From: Phaseolus vulgaris
Lineage: Eukaryota > Streptophyta > Magnoliopsida > Fabales > Fabaceae
Assembly: GCF_000499845.2 (NCBI RefSeq)
Contig: NC_023754.2
Span: 27,442,611 to 27,506,610 of the forward strand
DNA length: 64,000 nt
Direction of reading: 5' to 3'
Part shown: positions 1 through 12,487 of the stretch, one piece after another
How the letters are laid out: the number at the start of each line of letters is the position of its first letter
Position numbering within the stretch: the first letter of the stretch is position 1
The notes under the pieces: model-generated
Seen by the model: the letters and a program-made list of their open reading frames with translations, nothing else
What the model was told of the DNA's origin: nothing
Database searches by the model: none
Translations under genes and position numbers: made by a program

Positions 1-3000
1 TAGAAGAATTAGTATAAAATAATATTAAATTTTGAAATAAAGAGAGGTTTTAGAGGATGAGATAAAGGCGTGAAGGGAGGCATTGGTTTTCAATATCGAG
101 TTTGGTTAGTGGGCAGAGAGAAGAAATTGTATTTTGAATTGAAGACGTCGATTACATTGTTCCACCTCCACTTGTGTAATTAGAAGTACTACGTCACACA
201 ACACGACAACAGTGGTCAATTGTTTCGTTGTTTTGTTCGCCATGTGGTCTGGCGTCTCACTCACGTATAACCAATTAGAGTTTGTGGTCTCTTTCATTCA
301 ATCCTCCTTTGCTTTTTTTACTTTGACGCTCTTTGGACCAGTTAACTTTCTTTTTAATAAAAAATCTTCCACTGCTGTCATTCTCACTCTCAGGTTGAAC
401 AATGTCACGTTGAGATTTTTTTTTTATTGGGTGTTTGGAAAGGGCATCAAAATAATTCCTTTATTTATTTTAGCCAAATTTTTCCTCCAACTTGTAACTT
501 TTTCGTGCACCTTCGTATTAATATTAAAAGGGGATTTTGATCATTTTAAAGTACTTTTACAAAAAATTTAATCTTACTTTTTTTTAAATACGACACTTTC
601 ATACTTTTTCTCTAACCACATATTTTTTTTATCAATCATATCACACTTCTTTTTTTCTCTTAGTGTTTCATAGTTTCATTTTTAAACGTAGTGAGAAGAT
701 TGATGAAAAAATTAATTATATTTAATGTTTTCTAATGTAACGAATTTTATTTTCTAGTTTTTTATTTAATTTTTGCAGCTCAATAATTTATTTTCTTGAA
801 CTGTGATTTTCAAAAAATAAAAAAATAAACAAATGAAAACACTTTTAGTGTTGGTGAAAACATTACAAAATTTATTTCAATCAGCAACGTTTACTATCCA
901 CCACCATAAGTAATCACATAAAAAAAAAATATCACACCATTATATTCAGAAAGTGTTGTGGAAAATTAAAAATATCCTAAAGAAAAATATGAAAGTATAT
1001 GGAAAATTTGCCAATTTTATTTATTATTGATTACATGGGGTCTTGCTGAGATTCCAGGCCCAAAAACATTGATGTCTAACTTGGACCCATATTATAAAAG
1101 CATCCAAGCAAATATTCATCATATTCTTCCATTATACAACATCATATACTAAGAAAACTACGTATTGGTATTTGATTTCATTGGTATAACTTTGTCAAAC
1201 AAAACCTATATTATTAATTAAGACATTGCGAACATGCATAAATAGTAAGACATAATAAACTGATGGATGGTTACGTATAGGAAAATAATATATAAGGGTA
1301 ATATATCAAATCCACAATATAATTATAATAATAATAATTTATTTTTTATCAAACACAAATAAACCATTAGAAATATGACGGTGACATATTTTTTTCTATC
1401 AATATATGTTTTATTTTCATTTTAAGGATTTTATAAGCGACAAGCTAATTTGGGTTAAATGTGACTTTTTTAAATACGTTCTAAATTATTAATAATGGTC
1501 AATTTTTGTTTTTAAATTTTTTTATTCCGTACATAATGTTACAACTTTACTTTAAATCTAATAGAGTATTTATACTACATTTTCTTACTTCTTCAAGATA
1601 AAATATATTTAAAATAATTATATTTATCCTATTTGATTATTTAAAATCTAAAATCACATTCATAACTATAATTACTTCAACTACTTAATTACTCAATTAA
1701 ATATCCAAAATATACATAAATATGAATCTCGCCTTATCAAACTTAATAAATTTCTCATATATCAAAATAAACTATTCCACATCATCATGTTAGCTTCCTT
1801 ACCTAAAGGTAGTTTGTTAGGTAATAAAATGTAATTTCAACATCTAAGACTTTTAACTCAAAATAGAATAATTTTAAAATATTTGTTTGTCGAATCTTTA
1901 ACTATAAAATCAACACCTTCACTCCTTAAGATCATCACTAAATTTTATTTTTCAATATACTCACACACGTAAAATATAAAACTTACACATATGAAAACAA
2001 AGATAACGGGTACACACTTACTAGGATCAAAATTTTAATTGTCATATCTTAATCTACCTTTCAAGGTCACTTGATGAGATCTAAGTAGTAAAAAAGATAG
2101 ATGAGATGTCAAAAAATCACTTAAAAAAGAATTTAAAGAATTTAGAGGAATATAATTTTATAACAAACAAAGAATACAGTATTTAAATTTATTTAAAGAA
2201 TTTTTTTAGAAGGCATATTTATTATTTATTTAATTTAAATCTTATTACCTAAATAAATAAAAAAACAGATCTTTAAAAGATAATTATAATTTAGGAATTT
2301 TATATTAAATACTGTAGGACAATTTTTTTTTTTTTATAAAGAAACATTCTTAAAAATAAACTTTGATTATTTTCCTAACTAAAAAAAATCATCAAAGGAG
2401 GTGACAATAAAAAAATCACCTTTAAGGAAGGAAATTAATTTCATATGTAATTAGGTATTTTTGACATACCGGACATATTTATAATTTTTTCACATAATAT
2501 CTGAATCACTCCCTTTAATTGTCTTTAGTGATATTGAATCTTTAATAAACCTTTGACAACGTTGAAAACCATTTAAATAATTATGTGCATTAATTAACCA
2601 TTAATGTTCAATAAAGTTAGTAATCAATATAAGATATTTCTGTGATTTTATATAATTTAGAAGATAAAAGAGAAGAAGAAAATATATAATCCAAACAAGT
2701 CAACCAAATAATGATTTAATTAGCAAAACAATTTTAACTAAAATAATGCATTGATAAATACTTAAAACTCAAAGTAACATAAACAGTGACAAATATTTTT
2801 ATAAGAATCAATCCAACTCAAGGAGCATTTATCTTAATAAATACTAAATAAAAACTTTAATTTTTTTTTTTATATTTTTAGGTGCATAATAATAAAAAAT
2901 AATCTAATGTACTACTTTTTGGTTAGAAACATAACAAATTATTTATTTTCTGATATTAGTTTTACGTTTGAACAAATTATTGTTTTCACAGGAACCAGTG

Positions 3001-3533
3001 CAACTCAAAGTTCCACATGAACACCTTATCTTGTTATTCTATGAAAAGAAGTTTTTTATTTCCCACTTTTTAACTTTCCATAAAGAAGTATTATCTGTTC
3101 ATCTAATTGGTTAATTTAATCTTTCTAATTTTATACGGAAAAAAAAATATACAGTCGGATTATCCATTTCAATTGTTTTCTAAAACTACATATTTGTGTG
3201 GGTGTAAATTACACTTTCGTTAATAACAAAACCAATTCTTACCCACTTAGATTTTTGTCCTAAATTTTCATTAATATAAAATAAAGAACAAAATTAGGGA
3301 AACTTCGGAAACTGAAGTTAAGATAAGCACAGCAAAGAAACAAAACAACAGTAACTACCCAAAAGGCAAAAATTCGAAACAAGAAGACAATAATATAGCT
3401 TCGGTTCCGAAGCTGCTCATTACCGTTGCACCGTACCTAGAGTTTAAAACTGGCTTCAATTCGACAGAGACACCATCACAATCGCATCATTCTTTGCATT
3501 TCTCTCTCTCTCTGAAATCCAAAGAATCCAAAA
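1..3533. other. AT-rich intergenic DNA upstream of the phosphatase gene
   Basis: No gene can be supported here. Two short overlapping open frames near the left edge (106-297 minus, 212-571 plus) have no recognisable domain and unremarkable composition. The first 300 bases are less AT-rich than what follows and contain TACGTCA at about 189-195, so they may be flanking sequence of a gene to the left. The remainder is AT-rich with short A/T runs and a small AAT run near 1320-1340. No convincing TATA box was found in front of the gene at 3534. Confidence 0.6.
3501..3513 (+). promoter_or_regulatory. CT-dinucleotide tract in the leader of the phosphatase gene
   Basis: A pure TC run lies 20 to 33 bases before the start codon at 3534. 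Pyrimidine tracts of this kind are common in plant core promoters and 5' leaders. A regulatory role is inference only. Confidence 0.3.
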
Positions 3534-4391
3534 ATGGTATCAAAGGTGAAGAGAGGACCAGTGAAGTCCATCAAGGACCTTCGTAACAATAACAACCGTC
3601 GTTGGCGCCGGAAAACCCCAATAAAAAATGTGGTGGCGGCGTCCTCCGCTGCCCTGGCCTCCATCCGCCGCCGTATCACGAAACTCTTCTCGAAGATCGC
3701 GCGCATCAGCACCACCCACAAGAAAAAAGCAACCTCCTACAAGATCCTCAAAAAGACAACAACGACAGAAGAACACGAAGAACAACTCGATGCCATTCGC
3801 CGCACCCTGGTGTTCGACGATGCCACCACCACGCCGCTCCTCCCTCCTTCCCTCTCCATCAGAAAAACCGTGTTCCTCGACCTTGACGAAACGCTCGTCC
3901 ACTCCCACCCCTCGCCGCCGCCGGAGCGCTTCGACTTCGTCGTCCGGCCGGTCATCGACGGCGAGCCCATGGACTTCTATGTCCTCAAGCGCCCCGGCGT
4001 CGACGAGCTCCTCGAGGCCCTCGCCTCGAAGTACGAGGTTGTCGTTTTCACGGCAGCACTAAAGGAGTACGCGTCCATGGTGCTGGACCGGCTCGACCGG
4101 AACCGGTTCATCTCGCACCGGCTCTACCGCGATTCGTGCCGCAACATAGACGGGAAGCTCGTGAAAGACCTTCAGGAAACGGGTCGCGATCTGAAACGGG
4201 TTGTTATAGTGGATGATAACCCAAGTTCATTTTCGAACCAACCCGAGAATGCAATTCTGATTCGGCCCTTTGTGGATGACATTTTCGACCGGGAGCTTTG
4301 GAAATTGAGAAGCTTTTTTGAGGGGTCTGATTGCTGTGATGACATGAGAGATGCTGTTAAGCGCTATGCCGCTGTGCATCAGCAACATTAG
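3534..4391 (+). CDS. HAD-superfamily phosphatase, FCP/SCP (NLI-interacting factor-like) type
   Basis: This intronless 285-residue protein belongs to the FCP1/small CTD phosphatase branch of the HAD superfamily, whose members dephosphorylate serine or threonine through an aspartyl-phosphate intermediate. The catalytic signature DLDETLVHS is at about residues 116-124, with nucleophile D116 and acid/base D118. A second motif, VVFTAALKEYA, follows, then VVIVDDNPSSF and the FCP/SCP-typical ILIRPF near the C-terminus. The first 75 residues are rich in Lys, Arg and Ser and could form a basic targeting segment. No BRCT domain is present, so it resembles the small phosphatases rather than FCP1/CPL proteins. 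Substrate is unknown; RNA polymerase II CTD is only a family possibility. The middle of the gene is much richer in G+C than its surroundings. The start is the first ATG after a CT-rich leader. From memory, the Arabidopsis counterparts are At1g29770/At1g29780. Confidence 0.93.
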   Translation: MVSKVKRGPVKSIKDLRNNNNRRWRRKTPIKNVVAASSAALASIRRRITKLFSKIARISTTHKKKATSYKILKKTTTTEEHEEQLDAIRRTLVFDDATTTPLLPPSLSIRKTVFLDLDETLVHSHPSPPPERFDFVVRPVIDGEPMDFYVLKRPGVDELLEALASKYEVVVFTAALKEYASMVLDRLDRNRFISHRLYRDSCRNIDGKLVKDLQETGRDLKRVVIVDDNPSSFSNQPENAILIRPFVDDIFDRELWKLRSFFEGSDCCDDMRDAVKRYAAVHQQH

Positions 4392-7300
4392 ATTTCTTCT
4401 TCTTATTATTTGCATTTTGTATTTTTATTTTACTTATTTCCTTCCCCTCGTTTGTTGAACTATCAGTAGTTTGTTCAATGTCTGTTGAGAAGGAGGGAAA
4501 ATGCTGTGTATTACTAATTCTTTAGTTAACTTTAATTCATGTGTTACTTATTGGTTCTTTCTCTTTCACTATTTTCTACTAATGGCTGCAATCTTCCATT
4601 CAGACATGATATTGAGTTGAAGGATTTGTAGCAAATGACAATTCCCTAAAATTAGAACCCTTAAGTCATGGTTGCAGTTTTTGTCTTCTACAAACTTTTT
4701 ACGACAAAGATTATTTCCAATTAAAATGCTCGAGTATTCGAAAACTCTGTTTTGCTTAGAGGAAATAAAGCACGGAGGGAAATTTATTTAAATTTGAATT
4801 GAACAGATATTAAAAGGTGAATAAAACTTTAGAACTTTTGTTTTTAAGAGTGAACAAGAACTATAACGGTAGCTGCTGAAATTTCCACACAAAAACTCGA
4901 TCAAGATCTTAAAATCTAATCAAAATGGTCTGATCATCGCATATTAGCAGGAATTGTAACCTAATAATCTCTTATATGTTTGCTTTCTCTACGCGTGAAC
5001 AATTTTGGCTTAAGGAAGGACATTTCAGGCACGGTCTAATGCAGACCACGATATCTTTGGTTTGGTCAACTTTCTAACTCTTAATTATCAAGAAGATTTT
5101 CTTAAATAAAAAAGGATCTTCCAAACTGATCAGATACCATTTCAACACTCATTCTTGCATAATAATATGCTACGAAGTGAATACAAAATTTTCGGTTCTC
5201 AATCAAACTTCTCTGTAATTTAAGATGACAAAACAATCCATTTAGATAATATTCATCTCATCTAAGTAAATTCATCTCGTTCATTCATTAAAAAAAAACA
5301 TAAAATCCATCCATTTAATTTTATGGAAGAATAATGATCCTTTAATTATTTTTCAAAATCAAATTAAATGGATTATCTAATTAATACAAAACAGATAATT
5401 TTTTAAGATAACCCTCTTATTAAAAAAATTACCACAGGAAAATTATCTTGGGAATATAATATGAGTGAATTTGAAAGAAGTTGAATAGTTGAGGAAGAAT
5501 AAAAAGAATTGTGTAACAAAAGAGAAAAAAAGGAAGACTTACAAAATTAAAAAATATAAGTTTTTTAATTATCCAATAAACTATAAGTGTTGTACTCAAA
5601 CGTAGGATACGTGACATGTATCTATATATTATATAATTTTGAATTATATAAATTCAAAATAAATATTTATGTGCAAAAGTATGTTTCAAATTCTTTTAGG
5701 AACACGAAGATACTTTTCATGACTGTTTTATTCTTATTTTTATAATTATAATAAAAATTTATAAATTTGAGTTTTTAGAAAGTTATTGTATTTATACCTT
5801 TTAAAATTGTGTTAGAACCATGCTGGAATTTTAAAAAATCCAACAAATATTTGTTTGAATTGAACATTTCACGGATAAATATCCTACTAGTGATGTACAA
5901 GTGTACGGATACGTATATTAGTTATACTACTTATAGTCAGTCAAAATGAGAATTTTACTCCAAAATAAGATAGATATGTTATAACAGTATACATGTGACG
6001 GATTTATTTGTCATTCCTATCTCCACATACAATCTTTGTTTTCTATTTTCATTTTTGAGATTGACCTTGTTCAGGAGCTCTATGCCACTGCTTTTATATA
6101 TGGGTACTCTCTTCTGCTGGAAAGAGAAATTATCTACCGAAAATTTGACATATTTTTTGCCACCACATTTTTTACTTTACTAGTGTGCTCTTGGGAGGAA
6201 GAAACATTATAGCTTTGAGCATTGATGATATGAAAGTTGGTCTATGAAGGTAAACTACATCTTTTGTGCTCATCAGTAGGATTTGAATTGTAGTTTCCAG
6301 TAGCAGAGAAAATTTCACAAATGACTTTAGATAATTGATTGCATGGAAAATCAAGCTCATCAGCAATTTTTTTCCTCCCCTTCAGACAAAAAATCTCGAT
6401 TGGGTGATCTGCACCTGCGAACAAAATCAGAAAGACAACAGATTCTGTTTTATAAAGTATACCATTATATCTGTTCACCGGGGCACCTTGTCCATATAGA
6501 ACTCTCAGGGCTTGCTCATCCTTATTAACACTCACTATTGAGGTATTTCTGAAAATGAAAGATGCATGTGAAGAAATTAACTTGACATGTCTGCACAATT
6601 TGTAACATTTTACCCATCTTAAATTCTACCATGCTGACCCACTAACTGGTAGCTGGAAAAGAATGTCTCGGAAACACTGTAAATTGTTTTCTCTTTAGAC
6701 AGACAAGCTGAAGCTTTGGTATCTTATTAGGATTTCATGAATACAATGAATCAATTAATTAATCTATCAATCTTTCTCTCAGTAAATTTGGAATCAGCTA
6801 CCCCGTCGCAGTATGTCTCCAGGCATCCCTGAAACATTTTATTTTACTTTTTAGCATATTGGTAATTAAATATCAGTTACAAATATGAAAGAAAAATTTC
6901 AGTTCTCTCGCGTATGGTGAAAGTTGTAGCTTCTGGAATACATAAGCCATTCTTGTCACCTTCTTTAATTGCATTTTTCATGCTACAGCTGAGGAAATAT
7001 AATGACTATACATTGTTGATAAAGAGCAAGAAAATTTTCCTGCTCACGGAGCACATCAGAATACCTCCAAAATACACAGAAGGGATATGAATATATTACA
7101 AATGTAGTATCTAAGGTTGTACAATTCAAGAGATCTTGGGCTTCGTTCTCTTCCAGATGTCACACAAGTACAGACTTCAGGCACTGCGTGTGTGGTTTAA
7201 CGTAACACTATTTATCATGAACAAACTGGGTTTGGAAGTTCTGATGATTCCTTCTCAACAAAGCTTATTTCTTTTGTATATATTTGTGTTAATCTTGGTA

Positions 7301-9327
7301 AATCTATCTAATATTGAAAGTGCAGATTTCAAGCACCATATAAATGGATTAACATAAATCTCTTTTTGGTCATGGAACCTTTTTTTTGAAGTTTCGGTGA
7401 TTCATTGTTAATTACACAAGGAAATGATATACCCATTTTTAATTTAGTGGTCAATTCTCTGCACATATATTTCTCATGTTAAGAGTCTTCTATTAGCATA
7501 AACAGAGTTCGTGATCTCTCTTTTTTGTGTCACATCCTTCACAACAATAATAATAGCCAAGCCTCTTTAGTTTACAATCTTTAGAGGGGCTTCTACTCTA
7601 CTAGTCTTCTTCCACAGCCCTATAATCTTTTCTTTAACAGGTGCTATCCCAACTCTGTCAAATGGATTCGTTTCTAATCCCATCAGATCTAGTACGTTAA
7701 TTCATTAAACGCAACATCTTTATCTTTACTGCATTCTTGAATTAATTCTTATCTTTATCTTTACTGCATTCTTGAATTAACTCTTATCTTTATCTTTACT
7801 GCATTCTTGAATTAATTCATTTAAGTTTGAGCAGTGACAGCTATTGTTGACATGGTTGTCACTCGAGCGTGCACAGCAATGGCTGTTCTGATGCTGGTGA
7901 CTGGTCAGATGAAGAGAACTTGGTCCTCCCACGATTCTGGTACTGAGATTGTAGTATTGGAGCATGCGTGAAGGCAAGGTGTTCTAACGCTAGTGTTTCA
8001 TGGATCTTTTTTATTCCAAATTTGATGACTGAATTTTGGATTCAATCATGCTTTTGTTCATCATCTTAGCTTCAATTTTTATTTCAAAATATTATTTCAT
8101 TTATTTTTTCTTGTTGTTGCCTTGGTTGATTTACCTTACATGCCTTGCCGGGCAATATTTTCTGATATACAACCATTGATTCTGCAAGATGGAGTTCTTT
8201 ATTTCAGATGATAAATCACTCTAAATAGTGTAATTGCATTTATGAATGGTAGCTTGACAGGAAAAGTAAATTATACACCCCTTAGAGATGCTCTAAAACT
8301 TTAATATAGGGATTACATCAGTGTGGATTTAGGTTGAATACTATAACTATGCCCCTACATTCTGTTTTCAGAAATCACCTATCCTAAGAACCATACCCTC
8401 GTAGAGTCATAATAAGTAGTAGTCTCTGAGTAACTTAAACATCCATACTCAGACCAATTACTTGCAAATCTTTAAAACAAAATCATTCCTATACTGAGTA
8501 TAGGATGATTGATTGGTAATTTTGAGGGAATCTACTAGGCTTAAGTTCAATTGTCCTCCCTGGCTTCTTCCTTCTTTGCCATTGTTAGCCTTACCATAAA
8601 ATCTTTGATCACGTCAAACCTTCATTGCCTTTGTTCACAGTCTTACTGATGTCTAATTGACTCTCTTGGACTGTTTTGCAATGAGCAATGCTCAAATCTG
8701 TCATCTTCCCTTTCTCCTTTTGATTTGACATTTTCAGGCTGTTTCTTGTGATTATAGCGGGATTGTTGTTATTTTGACTACTGTAATTTGTATGAATCTT
8801 TTCAAGAGGTTGTACAGGATTGGGGTGGGTGGTTTGTAGGTGTTCGGCTTCACCAGCCTCTGTTCTAGCAATGGTTCGGTGCTGTTGGGAATAGTTTCCA
8901 TTTTTTCATATCATGTCCTTATTTTAATTATTATCAGAAGTATATCATCACAATATACAGAGCTTAGTGCTTTATCTTTTGTATCACATCTTCACCTTAA
9001 TATCAATATGATTCCGTTATTACTACTTCATGAAAGGAGAAATTGTTGAACATTAGTCTCATCGCAATGAAGCTTTTGGATTATCAAAAAAAGAATCAGG
9101 TCAACAAAATTACTCAACACAAGATCAAACTTATTCATCTACTTCTGTCTCTCTATCCTAAACATAGTTCGAATCTTAAAATCATAGACCGAATGAACAA
9201 AACAACAACAATTACAATTACAATATCACCACCTCCATCAACTCACGATTTCATACAAATTGCAACCCACAAATTGCACTTTCGGGTGGCACCGATCCAA
9301 AGAGAAGAAACCAAAAGATAATGGATC
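4392..9327. other. Gap between the phosphatase and secreted-protein genes; may hold intron and 3' exons of the latter
   Basis: About 4.9 kb without a firm gene. From 4392 to about 5990 it is AT-rich 3' flank. From about 6000 to 9327 composition is less AT-rich and looks transcribed, perhaps on the minus strand. A minus-strand exon-like stretch lies at about 6242-6598 and a possible acceptor at 6829-6832 is followed by a short open frame, which may belong to the gene starting at 9651. A 35-bp tandem repeat is at 7717-7818. No protein family was recognised. Confidence 0.5.
7717..7818 (+). repeat. 35-bp tandem repeat, about 2.9 copies
   Basis: The word GCATTCTTGA recurs at 7731, 7766 and 7801, a spacing of exactly 35 bases, and the intervening TTATCTTTATCTTTACT segments are nearly identical (one T/C difference). 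It lies in non-coding DNA, possibly in an intron of the minus-strand gene starting at 9651. Confidence 0.9.
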
Positions 9328-9651
9328 TCACCGGATCAGGGCGCAAGAGTAAACCTGTTGTGGCAACCTCCACGCCTCAGATTTGCTGAAACACATATCA
9401 TCAAGGTCCTCACTGGTGCACCAGCTGCATTTTGAGTTCCGAGAGCATTGAGACTGCGCCACCAACTCTCCACAGTTGTTGGGTTGCTGAGTGTTCCTGG
9501 ACTCCAACAGGTGCCGACTGGAACCATCCCCGGAAATTCTAGCACCATATCTGGAGAAGCCGTGAAAAGATTCGCAGAGAGAAGAGTTTAGGAGAAGAAG
9601 AAGAAGAAGGGTTGACAGCAAAGTGAAGGGTTGGTTGAGAGAGAAGGCCAT
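9328..9651 (-). CDS. Small secreted six-cysteine protein, PSI-like (first or only coding exon)
   Basis: The reading frame encodes 107 residues. Residues 1-26 form a clear signal peptide with an eight-residue leucine core, so the product should enter the secretory pathway. The mature part has six cysteines at 60, 69, 75, 78, 87 and 103. The C-x8-C-x5-C-x2-C-x8-C spacing with a tryptophan before the fourth Cys resembles a PSI (plexin-semaphorin-integrin) fold. The segment SEAWRLPQQVYSC looks family-conserved, but I know no function. The frame stops at 9330-9328, inside the sequence CG|GTGAGA, which is also a good splice donor. If spliced there (exon end 9332), the last residues would come from a downstream exon, for example after the acceptor at 6829, and the annotated tail would be wrong. 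The leucine core is encoded over a CTT-type microsatellite. Confidence 0.78.
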   Translation of the reverse strand: MAFSLNQPFTLLSTLLLLLLLNSSLCESFHGFSRYGARISGDGSSRHLLESRNTQQPNNCGELVAQSQCSRNSKCSWCTSEDLDDMCFSKSEAWRLPQQVYSCALIR

Positions 9652-12487
9652 GGAGGAAATGAAAATCTCAAAGTTTTGAAGTTGGTAAAGCTCTCAAGAC
9701 GCATACATGACAACGAAGAAAGAATTAGAACCGAATACAAAACGTCTTTTATATTTGACGCATATTTGAAATCTTTTTTATTTTCAAAACGAAATTTTCT
9801 ACCTCTTGGTAAATGTCGTTTTTTTCATTGACGTGACTGGTAAATGTCGTTGAAAACAAGAAACCTTGTTTTTTATTTTAATATAATATCAATGCTATAT
9901 AATTCTCCACTTTAATATTTTATTTTATTAATTTATTTTAATTATTTAAACATTTTATAATTTTAAAAATTAATAAAACAGTTTCTTTTAGTTTTAAAAT
10001 TTTATTTTATTTGTTTTCAATTAATTGAGATGAAAGTACAGAGAAATTAGTTATTTTTCTTTTCTTTACTAAAAAAACAGTTTTTTAATTTTAAAGTTTT
10101 ATTTTATTTATTTTCACTTGAAAGGAAAATGAAAAAAATATTCTCTTTTTATAAAACAATTGTAAAAAACAATTTTAAATATAGAATAGTTTTTAAATTT
10201 TTTTCTCTCTTATTTTATTTTTTTCTTCGTTAAATCTCTTAAAATCTAACAGCATATCTGTTACATATAAATATATATAAATTTATATTTATATATATAT
10301 ATAATAATAATAATAATAAAAATAAAAACTAAAAATTGCACCGGCACAGGCTGTGTTCCGCTAGTAACAATAAAAATCATAGGGCTTTCCATATAGCGAC
10401 ATCGTATCTGTTTTTTTTTTCCCTGATGACAACGAAATAGTTCATAAAATAGTCAGTTATAAATGGCAGAATATTAAAACTAAATTAAAGTGTTGGGATT
10501 TAAAATACGTATTAATAGTTTAACCTTTTTATTTAATAATATATAATATACTCTTAGTAATAGTTATAAAGGCCTTTTTTTGTTCTTAGATGTGTATATA
10601 ATAATATATTTTAAAACAAAAAATCATGTAAAAGATAAAGGAAAAGTGCAGGTTTTCGTATCGTTATTAATTAAACACCTTTAATTATCACTATATCTTA
10701 ATAATTTTTTTAACCTTTATTTGATACTGAATTGTTTTTTACCTAAATACTGTCACCGATTATTTTTGAAGTACTATTAGTACTTCTATTGCCATAACTC
10801 AGGTATTGTTCCCAATTATTTCTAAAATGGTATAAAAAATTTAATTCATGGACGTCTTGTATAAGCCAATATAATATAATAAATGATTTTTTAATTGAAT
10901 ATTAGCTCGTTAATAATTAGCATATCCTACTTCAAACTGCAGAACCATTTTCTTTGTTCTTATCGTTTTCACTCACTTTATTTTTTTTCTTTTTCCCTTT
11001 TATCCTACTTCAAACTGCAGAAAAATATATATAGTAGAATATAATTATTTTAATATATAAGAATAATAAACATTAGAAATTATGATTTTTAAGAATGATT
11101 AAGTTGTATTTTGTTAATAAAAAAATATTACTTAGAATATTGATATAAGTTTTGTAAAAATGAAAGAGCAATATATTATTTTTGCTAAAATTTTAAATTT
11201 AATAAGAGTAACATGATACTTTTTTTATTAATTTTTTTTATATATATAAAAGTTGGATTCTCACATATTTCTTTTATGGGAATTGGTAAAAATTGGCCAA
11301 AAATTATTTTAAAAAACATTATTTCCTGAAAATAGTATTTTAAAAAGGTAAACCACAAATTGGCCTCTCTAAACATTAAAAAAATGAATTTTTAATTTCA
11401 GATTCAAGAGAAGTTTCTCTTCCAAGCACATCCTTGATGTAAATATATTAAATATGAATTTTAACTAAGTTGAAGCTAACTAATTAAATTAAACAAATAA
11501 GAGAGAGAAAAAAAAACTTCCAAATTTAATGTGAATTTAATTTGTCATTTCCAACCATTTTCCTTTCATTAAACTTATTTATAATAAGGATTTAAAACTA
11601 ATAGTTGCTGTATCCATTCAGAGCTTGTATTTAGGGAGGCCAATTGTTGGGAAACAGGGGATGCCTAGATTCCAGGAGTTTAAGGCTGTTTCTTTTTTCA
11701 GAAAAAAAACTGTTTCTTCACACCTCTGTCACAACCTTGCACCCTGCAACATTTTGCATTTTTTTTAGATTTTTGTTTTTGAGTTAGAATTTAATTTTCA
11801 TATTTTATAGTATATTTTTAATAGAAATAATTGATTAAATAATTTAAGATGTAGTGTTTAAAAATTATTATTTCATGTATTCATTTGAAGGGCTTTCTAT
11901 ATTGTAAAATGATTACTGTAAAGATAGTTACTTAATTTTTTTAAAAGAAGTTTCAAAAACAAATTATTATTATTTTCTTTAAAAGGATCTCTATATAAAC
12001 ACTTTATTATTAAAATAGAGATCACGAAAACTAAAAAATATAGGTGACATGCAAAAAAAAACAACTTAATTTTGTTTTTCTTTACAGTACCTTTATTATA
12101 TTTTAGTCTTTGAAATTTAATTTTAATTTATTAAATTTAAAAACAATTTAATTTCTAAAATTTTTGAAAATACGAGTAAAGTGGTTTTTTTAATTGAAGA
12201 AAAGTTGTTGTAAAACCAAATAAAAAAATACGTGGATAAAATAACAATAACAAATCAAAAAATAGAAGGAGGATAGAGAGGTTGAAAATATAATAATCAG
12301 GGCAGCACGCAAGGGAGACGTAAAACCTTGGGGGAACTCTGTTTTGATCACACGCCATTGAAGCTCTAATTCCATTTCAAAGTTTCGTTCTTTTCCAATT
12401 CAGTGCAAATCTTTCTTTTGCTGATAGTAATTGTAGATATTATACGCATATGCATGCCCTATTTTGGTGTTTGTCCTAGGTTTGCCA
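9652..12487. other. Divergent intergenic region and 5' leader of the FYVE-SYLF gene
   Basis: No gene is supported. The DNA is very AT-rich, with a TA/ATAATA run at about 10261-10325 and a 22-bp direct repeat at 10923 and 11001. The stretch from about 12290 to 12487 is less AT-rich and probably holds the promoter and 5' untranslated region of the plus-strand gene that starts at 12488. The promoter of the minus-strand gene at 9651 must also lie here. Confidence 0.55.
10923..11022 (+). repeat. 22-bp direct repeat, two exact copies 78 bp apart
   Basis: The 22 bases at 10923-10944 (beginning TATCCTACTTC) recur exactly at 11001-11022, separated by T-rich filler. It could be a local duplication; no element was recognised. 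Confidence 0.7.

Noticed and set aside
212..571. Plus-strand frame of 119 codons at the left edge
   Set aside because: Phenylalanine-rich translation of T-rich DNA with no domain.
3540..3908. Open frames opposite or offset to the phosphatase gene (minus 3540-3908, 3737-3970; plus 3602-3886, 3628-4062)
   Set aside because: They are shadows caused by the GC-rich codon pattern of the real gene, which carries the catalytic motifs.
7777..7977. Minus-strand frame of 66 codons and a plus-strand frame of 39 codons near 7850
   Set aside because: One runs into the 35-bp tandem repeat and neither resembles a known protein; treated as intronic or spacer sequence.
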